Shown in pieces: positions 11,606 to 33,700 of a stretch of DNA of 64,000 bases (position 1 is the stretch's first letter; each line of letters opens with the position of its first letter). The position numbers and the translations under genes are program-made. This DNA comes from Manihot esculenta. Lineage: Eukaryota > Streptophyta > Magnoliopsida > Malpighiales > Euphorbiaceae. The DNA lies in NCBI RefSeq assembly GCF_001659605.2, contig NC_035171.2, positions 28,623,825 through 28,687,824 on the forward strand, read 5' to 3'. The notes under the pieces are model-generated. The model made no database searches. It saw only the letters and a list, made by a program, of their open reading frames with translations, and was not told the DNA's origin.

Positions 11606-13205
11606 TTGGAATGTGTAGAGGGCTATTGGTGACAAATTCATCCTTGATGTGATATGTCTGTGGTGTGATGCATTTCATTATAGCATATGTTTTAAATGTT
11701 TTATTATTCTGATCACTGGGCTCTAGTAGCTCACCCCATTTCCCTAATCCCCCAGGTATGCAGGTACGGGATAGACTAGGAGGTCAGCTAGAGTAAAGTC
11801 ATGGTTATGTAATAGCTAGTGGTGGACATGATAAATATTGAAATGTAATGAATAGTATTAACAGTTATGTAATGAAATGATGTTATTGAAGATTAGAGTT
11901 GTGCTTGACCCTAGTTTGTATGTTAATCCCTTTTTTTTACATTATCTTTCAAATGTAATGGTTTAATGATGTATTATGTAGACCAAACTCACTATATGCT
12001 ATGTTACCCCATTGGAGTATTTGATGAGGACTCCAGTGTGGGGTTGATGTTTATGTTTATGAGTTGTGCATGCACAGGTTGAGTTTGGTGATTGAATGAG
12101 AAAGTTCAAAATTTTTATGTACTTGTTGATCATGTATGGGATTAAACAGGTTTACAGGAGGTATGTTAGGCTTGCTACGGATCCCGGCGGCCTTAAGCTG
12201 ATCTGGAAGCGGTCCGAATTTCAGGTCGTTACACCTTCAAATATCTAACCCGAGTCATCAATTAGGAGCACTCCTCCTTTTGCCAACCATCCCCTTCCAT
12301 AAAGTTATGAAGAGGCTGGTATAGGGGCTCCTAGGCCTCAGAGTATTCAACATCTCGCCATGGCACTAACCTGGGTCGACTCTCTCTTTGAGGAGCCTAG
12401 ATTATCTCTCCTTATTGCGAAGAATGCTATGCGACCTGGAGATAGCTAGAGATTCAGAGCTGATGAGACGGATGACCTGTACGACAACATCATCCAATCA
12501 ACCATGGAGTGTGCGCTATCCGCCTACCTGGCTAAGGAGCGCAACAAAGGCCTAAGGAGGGAGTTTAAGGCACAAGAGGCGGATAAGAATCTTCTTCAGG
12601 AAGAGTGTTCAAGACTGAAGACTCGTGTGTATGAGGTGGAGAATACTATGAAGGAAACCCCAGAGTCTGTAGACAAGCTTCAAGTTGATCTGGATGAGGC
12701 AAATGCTACAAAGTCCACCCTTGAAAATCGGGCTAAGACTGCCGAGGATCAAGTGGCTAACCTTCAACGACAAGTCCAGGAGCTGTAGTCTCAAGCTTAG
12801 GAAAGTTAGCCCATCACAGACAAGGTTGCTGAGCTGGAAGCTGAACTTTAAGAGACGGTAGCCCGAGATGGGGAGATATTCATTGAAGGCCAAGACTCGG
12901 TCAAGAAGTAGTTGATCAAACACTTTCCAATTGAGGAATTCTTCTAGATTGATGACATCTTCCCTGAAGAGGAGGAGAAAGATGAGCATGAGGAGGGGCA
13001 GATGGAAGATAGTCCCCTCAATCGGGTCTCTTCTGAAAATGTAATAAATATAGATGAAAATTTAATAGAGGCTCGAGAGGAACTGATTGAGATCCTCTTG
13101 CTATGTGATTTTTATATAATGAAAAATATTTCTTTTATCTCCCTGTCTTTATTTTTACCAAATATTTTGATCGGTACTTGTCCCAAAAATCATAACTCTC
13201 ACTAA

Positions 13206-14140
13206 ATAAATGACTTAAATATATTTCAATGGAACTTATAAACGTTAATTTCTAGTGATTGATTAGAATGCCATGAAAAGCACTATGATAACTCATAACT
13301 ACATTTTAAAAATTAAAAAACGCTATTCTGGTAGCCGGATCATATTATTACTTTAATACTATTAAGATAATAATTAATTATAATTTAAAATTGATATAAA
13401 AATTTTTATTCTTTTATTATATATAATAATATATTTTAATAAAAAAATTATTTTATTTTTAATAAAATTATAATTTTAATACTATTTTTTATTTATTATT
13501 AAAAATTAATTAAATTATTTCTTTATATTTAAATAGCGAGTTAAATATAGTGTTTCTCAAACTATTATTATTGATTTATAACTATAATTAAAATATATAA
13601 AATAATAAATTTTAGCCGCTATTTTAACCGTTATTTTAAATTTTTTTAGTAATAATTTTATATTATAATAAATAATAATTAAATTTAATCGGTTATTAAA
13701 ATTAATATTTTAAGTAAAATGAGATTTTAAAAAATAAGCTAATATTTTGAGTAATACTATGTTTTAATTTTAGTATTAAAATTAAAATTTATTTTTATAT
13801 TGAAAATTAATGTGGAAAATTAAAACTAAATTGATATTAATAATTATAAATCACGTGAGTGCTTTTTTTTTTTTTTTAAAAGAAACTATATAGAGATAAA
13901 TGGCTTGCGCTTTACTATAATTAATTAATATATAATATATAAGATGTGGTAATTAATTAATTATCATTCATTAATTTACAGTAAGTTCTTGAAAATCACG
14001 TAAAGAATAATAATTATTCTCATTTATATTGTAAGAAGAACTTTATTTTTCAGCTAAATATTTTAAAATACTGTAATTTAAAAAAACATGCGGTGACGTG
14101 AAATTGAGAAGCTTTAAAGAAAGCTTAAATAATAAAAACT
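13206..14140. other. AT-rich spacer, no gene seen
   Basis: Very AT-rich sequence with homopolymer runs (for example T15 near 13863). I see no coding frame or repeat with clear ends. Confidence 0.7.
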
Positions 14141-14212
14141 CGCCGTTGCCGGGGATCGAACCCGGGTCACCCGCGTGACAGGCGGGAATACTTACCACTA
14201 TACTACAACGAC
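14141..14212 (-). tRNA. tRNA-Asp (GTC)
   Basis: The reverse complement is a 72-nt cloverleaf starting GTCGTTGTAGTATAGTGGTA. The anticodon stem CCCGC/GCGGG closes the loop CTGTCAC with anticodon GTC, and the T arm carries GGTTCGATCCC (internal B box). A T5 run, a normal Pol III terminator, follows within a few bases on the minus strand. All arms pair, so it should be functional. CCA is not encoded, as usual for nuclear genes. Confidence 0.97.
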
Positions 14213-14544
14213 TTGTTGATCTTGGAGTCTCCAGAATCATTTACAAGAAAGAATAATTAAATTTTATAAATCATTTTGCAAGAAAGAATTCAAATGAATA
14301 GAAAGGTGAGATTTTTGAAAATAATTATTATAAAAGAAAATAATTAAATTAAATTATTGCGAAACAAAAGGTAAATGAAAAAAAAATTAAATTTTATAAA
14401 TCATACAAACTCATTTTTTTAAGAATTGAATTAAAAAGTTTAAAAAATATTTAAAAGAATATAAACATTAGTTACTTTTATTAATTTTAATTTTTTACTA
14501 TTTTATTTTCATAATTTAATATATCTTTTCTTTATTTATTATCT

Positions 14545-14735
14545 TAAAATTATTATTCACTTTTCTTTTTTAGACCGTAATGATATATAAATTAATTATT
14601 ATAATTTTATTTAATTTTATTTTATTTTTAAATATTTTTTAAAATATCTTTTAATATTTAATAAAATTTCATATATTTAAAATAAATATAACTGAAAAGT
14701 TAATAAAAAAATTTATATTTTAAAAATCGAGAGCA
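14545..14735. repeat. degenerate relative of the Stowaway MITE at 38.7 kb
   Basis: The interior (TTTTCTTTTTTAGACCGTAA onward, through a TTAATATTTAATAAAA block and a GTTAATAAAA block) matches the interior of the element at 38674-38913. The terminal inverted repeats are no longer recognisable. Confidence 0.5.
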
Positions 14736-16567
14736 AATAAAATTTAATTCTGAAATTAAATTATACAAAAATTATATAAAACTTAATTGAATTTTATATT
14801 TTAAGTTATATTAAACCAAATAATAAAATTTATATATAATTCTAGTCATACAATGAACTGAACATTATGTTAGAAAATTTATTAAATTATCCCTATTCCA
14901 TAATTAATTAATTAAAATATTTTTATATTTTTAAAAATTAAGCTCTTTCTTTTTATAAAAAAATTAATCAAATTATTAATTTTATTCGAAAAAATTAAAT
15001 AATATACATATTTAAAATAGAAATAATTTCAATTAAAATTACGTTGTTTTACTCAAAATGTTAAATAAAATCGATTCAATTTTTTTTATCAACTAAACTC
15101 TTATTTTTATTAAGAGTTATGATTTAATATAATATTTTTTAATAATAACACATTATTTTTAGTATTTTAAAATATCATAAAATTTATTATTTTAATTAAG
15201 TAAATTTTCATTTAGAAAATATAAATAATAAAAAATTTAAAAATTATGAAAATAAATTTTTATTATAAAAGTATTATTATTAAAAATTATATTTTATTAT
15301 TAAAAATAATATTATATTATATTATATTAAAATTTATTTAACCTTTAAATAAAAGTATAAAAATTTAATCGGTCAAAAAATTAAATTAGACTTAGTTGAC
15401 GTTAACAAATCATGTAAACTTAATTTATAAGATTAAATAATATAAATAATTAAAATTATAAAAACCAAATAATATAAATAATACAAAAACATCTAACGAT
15501 TTTTTTAATAGGAGTTTAATATTTAAAATATAAACTTATTTTAATTAAATAATTTTAAAATAGGATAGAACTAATTAATTTCATAAATTTTAGACACTTT
15601 GATGGTAATTTTTTTATTTAATTTAGAAATAAATTAATTTTTAATAATAATTTTTTAAATAAAGAATAATCTTATTTTAGTTGTGCATAAATTATATTTA
15701 GTATTTAATTAAAGGTTATTGAAAAGAAATTTAAATATTAATTTATATTTATATCTAAAATTTTAAATCTTCATAAAGTTAAAATTTTAATTTAACTTGT
15801 TTCTGTCGATTTCATTATTTACTCTTCAGTATTATTTAAATTTTTTATTTAATGATTAAAAAATCGAAAATATTTTGTTCAAAAAATAACTAAAGGGATA
15901 TTAATAATTTTTTATATAGAAAAAATACACAAATAAATATAGAAATTTATATAATTTTTTGTTAAAATAGTTTTGTATATTTTATTTATTATTTTAAATT
16001 CAAGTTACTAAATAGATTTAAATTGTAATTAATATTAATAATTTATGATAAAATTGATATAATTAAAAGAATAAGGTAAAACAAGATGGAAAGGTTAGGC
16101 CTTTTGTGTCATTAAGCCCTTATTTTTTTTATTTTCTTTTTATAATGTTTAAAAATAAAAACACTTAACGGTTTATTATATTCTATTTATTTTTATTTTT
16201 TATGGATATAGATCTAATTAATAAATTTAGATTATCAAAATTATAATTAGTAATAAATAAATTAATATTTAATTTTCAACTTAATAAAATTTTAATTGTT
16301 CCAATAATTAAATAAAGATATTTATTTGAAGGGAAAATTGAGAATTTTTTCTTTATTTTTTATTTATTTTTAATGAAAAAATAATTAAAAAAACTTATTT
16401 CATTAATAAAACAATAAAAACTTTTAATGAAATTTTAAAAATATCAAAATTGAGTTATTAATAATCGCAATAGTAGAAAATTAAATAACAAATTTCTCTA
16501 TTGTTTTTTAAAAATTATGATCTTCTTTCCCTATCATTCAAAATTATAAAAATTGAAAACTAAAATC
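14736..16567. other. AT-rich spacer between the two tRNA-Asp copies
   Basis: Long A/T tracts with no supportable gene. I looked for copied flanks that would date the tRNA duplication and saw no extended match beyond the tRNA body. Confidence 0.65.
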
Positions 16568-16639
16568 CGCCGTTGCCGGGGATCGAACCCGGGTCACCCG
16601 CGTGACAGGCTTGAATACTTACCACTATACTACAACGAC
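16568..16639 (-). pseudogene. tRNA-Asp (GTC) copy with mispaired anticodon stem
   Basis: This is identical to the copy at 14141-14212 except that the 5' anticodon stem reads CAAGC instead of CCCGC while the 3' strand stays GCGGG. Two adjacent A-G mismatches replace C-G pairs in a 5-bp stem. Acceptor, D and T arms, anticodon and a downstream T-run are intact. It is probably non-functional or poorly functional. Confidence 0.8.
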
Positions 16640-18214
16640 TTGCTTGTTTATTACCCGTAAAATTAAAAAACTTAGCGGGTTTGATACCAAACTTGTCAAG
16701 CAAAATGGGGATTTAGTCTAGTGGGCTTGGGTTGCGACAAGACTCCACTTGAGTTGAAAGGCATTAGTTTGAAAAAATATATTTCATTATTTCAGTATTT
16801 TTATGACTAAATTACACTAAAATCATTTTAAATTAAATTTTAATATCATTTTTGTTAAAGGATAGAAAATATCCTGTGACTTTATTAAGTTTTCACTCCA
16901 AGATTTAATTTATATCATCCGTTAATAAATAATAATAATTTTTAAATGTGGATAAAAATATTAATATAAAATAATATTAATATAAATTAAATTATATAAT
17001 ATTTTTTATTAATCATTATATTTTATTTATCATATTTTAATCGTAAAATTAATATTTTTTTACAGTGTTTAAAAATTATTATGCAAATTTAAACTATAAA
17101 TTCTAAAGTGAAATTAGTAAAATTATGATTACGGACGGTTTCGTTATAGAGGTATAACCTCTTATTAGTATAAATTATTATGAAAAAAAAATTATAAAAT
17201 GACTCAATTTTTTAAATTAAAAAAAATTAAATTTATTAATTTTTTAAAAAATAAATAAAATAAAAAAAACTAATTAAATTAATTTCTTGCTAAATTTTAG
17301 ATTCCAAATTGAAGAATCACAGAAAGTCAACACTTCTAATACTCAGCAACTTCGTTTGAATCCTAATGATCCTACCCAGATTTCCAAGCTACATTCTGGA
17401 ATTGCAGCATTCCAAACAATTCCAAATCTGTCATCTCTTATATCCAATGCTTATATCTGCAACTGAGATTCAAAGAAGAAAATCCTTATATGGCATCTTT
17501 ATAAATTCATCTCAAATCTCATGGAAAATCCAGACAAAAAGGAAACAGTCTTCTTTCTCACTACTGAAGCACTGAAAGCTACTCTACTCATACAATGGCA
17601 AAATTGTTTGCTTTTCCAAATTTCTTTTCACATTTTGTCAGCCATGACACTTTTTGTTTTGTTTTGTTTTTTTCTTTACTGCCATGCAAATAAATCAAAT
17701 TACAAGACTGCAAAAAACAGTAAAAGAATGAGAAACTATAAGAAAACCACCCTAAGGGTAATAGATTATTACGTAAGGAAAGTTTTGCAGCTATATCAAC
17801 GGAACAGTTGCCAAGTATGCAGAACTGCCTGTACTCCGGACTCATGAAAAAGTGAGACTCTGAAAATGAGACCAAAAATGGAGAATAACCGCAACTGTTT
17901 AGCTAACAACCAAAATTCATAGCTTACTCCTAAAACCAAGAGAATATTGGGGAAAAAAAAATGTCAATCATATAGATTCTGATCTCAAAGGTATACTACA
18001 ATCATACACAAACCATTTGACATATGATGTTAAACGCTTTGTCATCATCAAATGGAATTGAGAACCGAATTCAAATTAAGAACCTATAAGAAATTGAAAA
18101 TATGCGAAATATATGGACAAAACTCCAAAATTCCAAAATTATATGGACAGAAGGGGAGTTTACTAAGGGGGTTACTTATCATATAGACAGATGAGATACA
18201 CCCTGTATTTGATC
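16640..18214. other. spacer and 3' flank of the glyoxalase II gene
   Basis: AT-rich to about 17300, then more balanced sequence that probably includes the 3' untranslated region of the minus-strand gene ending at 18215. Short frames here resemble nothing I know. Confidence 0.5.
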
Positions 18215-27973
<9,759 letters not shown>

Positions 27974-27999
27974 CCTTCTCTCAAACTCTTTATGGGTCC

Positions 28000-29640
28000 T
28001 AAGAATTTCTGAGAAATAAGAGATAAAAAGAAGTTTTTTATTATTATTATTATATTTTCAGAGAAAGCTGTTGAGAGAAAGAGAAAGCAATTATGGCATG
28101 GCAATGGGATGCTCTGAACAATCACCTGTTGATACTTCCGTAGAGAATAATATTAATAAATAAATAAAGAAGAAAAACAAGAAAATATTTATTATATGAG
28201 TTTTATCTCACCTTAATAATTCATGTGCAAAATCTCTGTGCAGAGTGAATCAAAGTGTAATGACAACTCGAAAAGTTTTCAAGTTTAATCTCCACCTCTC
28301 TCTCTCTCTGATAAAAAAAAGACGCAACCGCCATAGGTTTTTTTTTTAATTATTATTTAATTTTTATATTATAAAAAATTTATTAATTTTATTAAATGTA
28401 ATTAATTAATAATTTTTTTAAAATTGTAGATTATATAGTAAAATATTTAATAATAAAAATTAATTAATAAATTTTTTAAATTTTAAGAATATATTTTTTA
28501 AAATTAAAAATTAAATAACAATTATTTTTTTTATGAATTAAGCTCCTTATAAAAAAAATATACATATTTATACTTTCTGAATCTAGTGACAGTTGGTGAG
28601 TTTTTTTTTTTTCCCCTCCAAAGGTGATAAAGTTACATGTCGGTGAGAAGGGTGAAAGGACAAATTTAAAGACAGTACATGTGGAGGTAGATGAGTGAGG
28701 TTTTGGATGCGGACTGCTCCGTCATTAATCTAGGGCCCACGTGGCAGATTACTTGTAAAGCTCGTTGTCCCTACCTTTTTAAAAGAATTCTTTTATAAAT
28801 TTTACGAAAAAATAAATTATATTTAAAAAATGTGAAATATTTTTTAATAAAATAATTTATTTTTTATTATTTAATTTTAATTTAAAAATAAAATTTATTA
28901 ATAAATTTATATACAAATATTTTAATAAAAATTTAAAAAATAATTTTTTCTTTTTAAAATAAAAAATTATTTTTCTATTGGAGTTGTGTAGTCTTATTTT
29001 TGCCCCTTCACAGAAAGACACGACCTTGTCCCCCAACCTTGGTCGTGGATTATCCTTTTTACCTCCAAGGCTGCGTGGTAGTCTTATTTTGCCCCTTCAC
29101 AGAAAGGCCATCTACTTGGCTCCATTTTCCTAAAAACTAAATGAGCGTGAGACTGCATAGAGCTCTGCCTTCTCCTTCGATCTCATCGCGATTCTCTGAG
29201 TTCGATCCTCTGAACTGCTGCTCTCTTGAATCTTAGCTACTGACACCTAATTTGAACTGATGGTCTTTAAAAATGGAGGCTTCTTTGAGGTCATGTAAAG
29301 ATTTGTCATTGGGTTGGCTTCAGCACATGCATGTGGTCAGCATCTGCATCTGCTGTTCTTGTTTTTTGATACTGATTGTTTGGAAGCTGATGGCAATGGG
29401 ATGTATGGCACTGCATCTCATTGTTTCCTATGATGCCATTTTCTTGCATGATGAATTATTTTATCTTTGATAAAAAAAAAAAAATCTTTTTTCATATTTA
29501 ATTGCTATTTTAAAAAATCTTTGCTATTAAACGCTCTTGTTTGTCAGAGAATATATACAATTTTCCTACAAACGTATTATTTTACAATATTTTATAATAT
29601 ATGTGCTCATTTCGTCTCCTGCTCCTTGGTTTCTTTAACA
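28000..29640. other. upstream region of glyoxalase II and AT-rich spacer
   Basis: 28000-28320 probably holds the 5' untranslated region and promoter of the minus-strand glyoxalase II gene, including a CTCTCTCTCTCTC tract near 28298. 28320-28980 is A/T tracts. A short motif with TTGCCCCTTCACAGAAAG occurs twice (about 28990 and 29080). No gene is supported. Confidence 0.55.
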
Positions 29641-29649
29641 GAGAAACTA

Positions 29650-30175
29650 ATTTGTTAGGTCACTGAGTTTCGATATCTGTTTGGACTCATCGCCGACATA
29701 GGGAGAGGCGCAATAATGTTTCCAGCCATTTCCCAATAAACAGTGATCGGAGCTACCGCTCACACGCCTGTATGTAGGAGCACATGCAACGCATGTTGGA
29801 CCTCCGATCACCCCTTCGACGGTCGCTTCACTATTTCCAACCATCCCCTAGTGGTTCGATCGATTCATTCAAACCTGTGGCAGTGGGCTTCTCCTTTGGT
29901 TGGATATTGTTTCTTTCTCCAGGTTTTGTTTCTCATATTTGTTTTGTGCCTGTGAGCTATTTGGGTTTAGAACTCTTAGGTAGAACTTTTGTTTCGACTA
30001 TTTTGTGTTGGCTTGTTGGTCGGATATTAATATGGCTTCTGATGGTAAATTTATAGTTACTGAAATTATTCCGACACCAACTAAAATTACTAATCATAAG
30101 TTGAAAGGGCTCTAAATACTCTAATTATTTAGAGTATCGAATATTATTAAATTGATAATTGAATTATTACATTTT
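29650..30175 (+). mobile_element. copia 5' leader and gag N-terminus fragment
   Basis: From 30032 the frame reads MASDGKFIVTEIIPTP and ITNHKLKG, followed after a frame slip by YSNYLEYRI, which resembles copia Gag N-termini (the family reads roughly KLNGSNYLEW). The leader at 29680-29725 (CATAGGGAGAGGCGC) resembles the leader of the copia element at 37.66 kb in reverse complement (CGTAGGGAGGAGCG). Sequence past 30175 is AT-rich, so the fragment stops there. No LTR is visible. Confidence 0.65.
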
Positions 30176-30727
30176 CATAAAGTAAAAAAATAATATTACA
30201 TTTAAATAAAAATAATATTTTTTACAAGTAAAAAATAAAACTTAAATTTAATTATTTAATAATTAAATTATATATATATTAATTTTAAGTAACATAATTT
30301 TATGAAATAATTTTAAATCAACCAAAAATGCATATTCAAGTTGGCTAATTCCGGTTTTAATTCAGAGAAGAGAGATCCGTTAACTAGCCCTTTTAATATG
30401 AGGATTCAAAAACTAAAACCAATTGACCAGTTCCAATTCACGGTCTGAATCAGACCGTTGGCAGGCCACCCAGAACCATAGAATTTACCATTCATGCTCA
30501 AAATTGTCCGTCCAGTTTACCGTTAGTGGAGTCCACATGAACTTTAATGGATCCATCAAGAAATCAACTTGGGGAAGTTATTTGGGGTCTGGCTTCAGTG
30601 TTACAACAACAATTATACAACAGGAGATACAAGACATACTTTCACATTGAAAAAAAAGCTGCATTTTGCAATTTGAAACTCTTCTCTTTTTCAAATTTGA
30701 GATGCAACTTAAGCAGCCATAGATGCT

Positions 30728-33700
30728 TTAAAGTTCATCCTGCAAAATCAAAAGAATCATCAAGCATTTAGGAAGCTTATCTACAACAAGAATTGAACAC
30801 GAAAAAGAAAAAGAAAAGAGCGAGAGAAGGATCGGAGAGAGAAGGCTATGCTTACATGGTAATCGTCATCGTAGTGGGGATCATACTGCCGAACAATATA
30901 TATATATGTTAAAATTTACACATTCCAGTAAGTAATAAACATGTCAGAATGATCATGATCATACAAATACATTATTGAAATGAATCAGTTCTTCCTTTAA
31001 ATCCAAAACCTGCTAAGTTGATATTCATTCTATGTTCTCTATTGGTTTAAATGTTAGAAGAATTAGTGTACGGAGAGGTTCCAAGACCAAACCTCAGCCA
31101 AAACAAAATTAGCACTGAAAGAATACACAGCTACAACTACAAGAATCATTCAACACACTGCATTTACTCAATTACAACTCTTTTCGATGCAAGTGATCCT
31201 GTCTGCTGCTTCAGATGTTCTTTCGCATAAAACTATTTTGTGTTGTACTTCTTAATTTACTTGTCTGTCATTGCTCATTTTCAACCATTAGATGGTGCAT
31301 AAAATCACTGCTAATATATCCATTCTCACTGCGATGCACCCATAAGGAAGAGGCTCATCCATAATGCATAACATTGCTGCTAATATATACATCCTCATGG
31401 TTATGCACCCAGAAGGAAGGGGCTCCACCCATTATGGGTGCTTACAGAAGTGTTCTAAGTTTACTAAATTAGATAAGTCCTCAACGTTGTGGCAGCTTTG
31501 AACGAGGGCTGTGACCCCATGCACTGAAAAACAGCCTTAACTTCCTAGAGGAGGTTACTGTCTCTGGATAAACGAGCATAGAAGTTGGCCGTGGCCAACT
31601 TAACAAGGAGGGCATGGAACTTAGGGTCCATGAATGCCCACCTGGAGACATATCTGGATTCAACTGTGCCAAAATTTGGGCACATACACAGCACAAGTGC
31701 CATCTGACAGTGTTGGCTTCTTTGACCAAGTGAGCCGTGCATGCAAAAGGTGCGTGTGGAGGAACAATATGGCTTGTGACCCGTAATAAAAAAGCTTTGC
31801 AAGCTATGAATGTCAATTCGGCCTAGAATGGGCACTAAAGCCATGGTTCCTAGAGCATACTTTATGCAAATGCACAAGCAGAAAGGAGGACAAAGGCGTT
31901 TTGTTGTTTGCTTCAAATTGGTGCTATTGATGTGCATTTCTCAAGCAAAGACAGCATCACAATGACATGACAATTGATTCCTGAAATGTCTTAACTATGA
32001 CTCCCACTATTATAATGTTCAAATGTCTTAACTATGAAATAAGGAGACTGAATTGATTCCTGAAAAGACAGCATCACAATGACATGACAATTAAGCAAAT
32101 AAACTTGTTAACGTTATATCTCACTGTGTTCAAATGGGTATAGATTATAGAACATAAACAATGTGCATTCATGTAAGGAATGTTCTTTAAAATTTCAAGC
32201 AGCAAACTGAAAAGATGCACAACTTTGTTTGATTAGAAGAAAGCACAAGCTATAATACCCTTTTGGGACGCCGCCTCCGATTCCCCCTTTCCTTCCTCCT
32301 CCTCTCACCTTCTTCTCTTGCTCTCTGAGCTTCCTATTTGTAAACATTCAGAAATAACTGCTAAGAAGAGCTGATAAATCAAATGGCAGATCCCAGGAAA
32401 AGCTAAGACATTGTTAATCACCTCTTCTTCTTTAGCTCTCCTCACTTTCTCTGCTTCCTCAAAGGCTTCTTTTTCAAGCTGAGATTTACATGAGAATTTG
32501 AAGTTGGCTGTTCTAGAGAACAAAACAACTAATAGAATTTCCAACTCCAAATAAATATCTCACCTCCCTATTCGCGGCCCAGATATCTTCTACAACTTTT
32601 CTTGCATATTGTGGGTCATCACAAATCAATATATTATCAAAAACCGAACCAGCCTTCACCTGCAATGCAACATTTCATCATATCAGATGAAGGTGGCTAT
32701 AAGTGTGTTTCATACCTTGCATAAACAATATAAATCCAAAATCACTGAAAATATGAAAAATGAATGAATTTCAAAGGATAGAGAGAGCTTATTTCTAATG
32801 GAGATATCACGGGTTTTGGGTACAACTCCAAGAAAACTCTATGAGAACTATCAGCTCATGTAGCCTAGCCAAGCCAACCAGAAAATATAAAAATTGAAAA
32901 ATTTTACATAACCAAAAGATAGCAAAATCAACATTCAATTTAATGAATTTTTTGTTCATATATAAACTCTTACAACAGTTATCCGACTACCCAAAAATAT
33001 TTGTAGTTCAGAAACTTAAATTTATATCTCTAACATTGACCCAAAATTTTACTAGGTTCAGAAACTTAAATTTATATCTCTGACATTGCTAATCTCCCAT
33101 TTCCCCAGAACTTACATTTGTATCATCAATTCCAATACAAGAGAAGTCATACCTGCCATACTTCAATACCAACATATTTTATAGGCCTCAGCACATACAG
33201 GTCAGGATCATCTTCAAACTCTGAAGAAAAAGAGGGAAAAATAAGACAATGAGTTCATGCACAACAAAATCTAATCTGATATGAACTGCAAGGTCAAAGA
33301 TGATATACAGACAAATGCCAGTCACCTCAAATATTATATAACATCTCTTGTACAACCTAGAAGCTAAATTCATCTTAATAAGCTATTAGGACCAAATTGA
33401 TAATAAAAAAATTTCCAGCATTAATAAGGAATTACAATTTGTCTTTTAATAGCACAGTGTTAGTGGTCCTTAGCTAATATACAAGAGATTCACAGACAGA
33501 GGAAAAAAGAAATGAAATGCAAGACAAAGTTAAAGTCACTAATGCCGACGAGAAAAACTAGTTCCATATGCTGCTACTACTCATGGTATCCTACTTGCTA
33601 GTAGTTTGTCTCCTATGTGTTAATGGTGATGTTAGTAGTATTGTTAATAGTTAATAGTGTTGTAACAAGAAAAGGAACAATTGGCAATTTCTGTGTATAT

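Larger units (their letters stand above)
9898..12233 (+). mobile_element. solo LTR of the same gypsy family (2336 bp)
   Basis: It starts TGTAATACCCGG and ends CAGGTCGTTACA, matching the 3' LTR at 6930-9227 throughout, with scattered substitutions and small indels. It is flanked by the 5-bp direct repeat CCTTC (9893-9897 and 12234-12238), proving an independent insertion followed by LTR-LTR recombination. It interrupts the gag-like pseudogene in frame. Confidence 0.93.
9371..13205 (+). pseudogene. decayed transposon-type gag-like gene with coiled coil, split by a solo LTR
   Basis: One frame can be followed through the region: CWKNNFFILHH near 9371, then FEQLWTDWNIYIEL, KMASAYQMDINM and RASCLGPPVIRTQG to about 9641. 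A likely intron follows (GT at 9670, AG at 9730-9731), then MANKGNSKFAEAVRAARKEN from 9734. The frame is cut at 9897 and resumes after the LTR and one CCTTC. A long coiled coil (about 12504-12788) leads to FPIEEFF and an acidic tail. About eleven in-frame stops are present. It resembles plant proteins filed as putative gypsy-type transposon (PF04195-like) from memory; the upstream half was probably displaced beyond the gypsy insertion. The end point is uncertain. Confidence 0.6.

Noticed and set aside
14043..14240. 65-codon open frame on the minus strand
   Set aside because: It overlaps the tRNA-Asp gene and is explained by it.
17521..17875. Open frames on both strands downstream of glyoxalase II
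   Set aside because: Hydrophobic, AT-driven frames without motifs, probably the 3' flank of the gene.
29273..29470. 65-codon frame (MEASLRSCKDLSLGW...)
   Set aside because: No recognisable domain and no conserved context; I cannot support it as a gene. The preceding TCTCTT-rich patch resembles a leader, but nothing follows.
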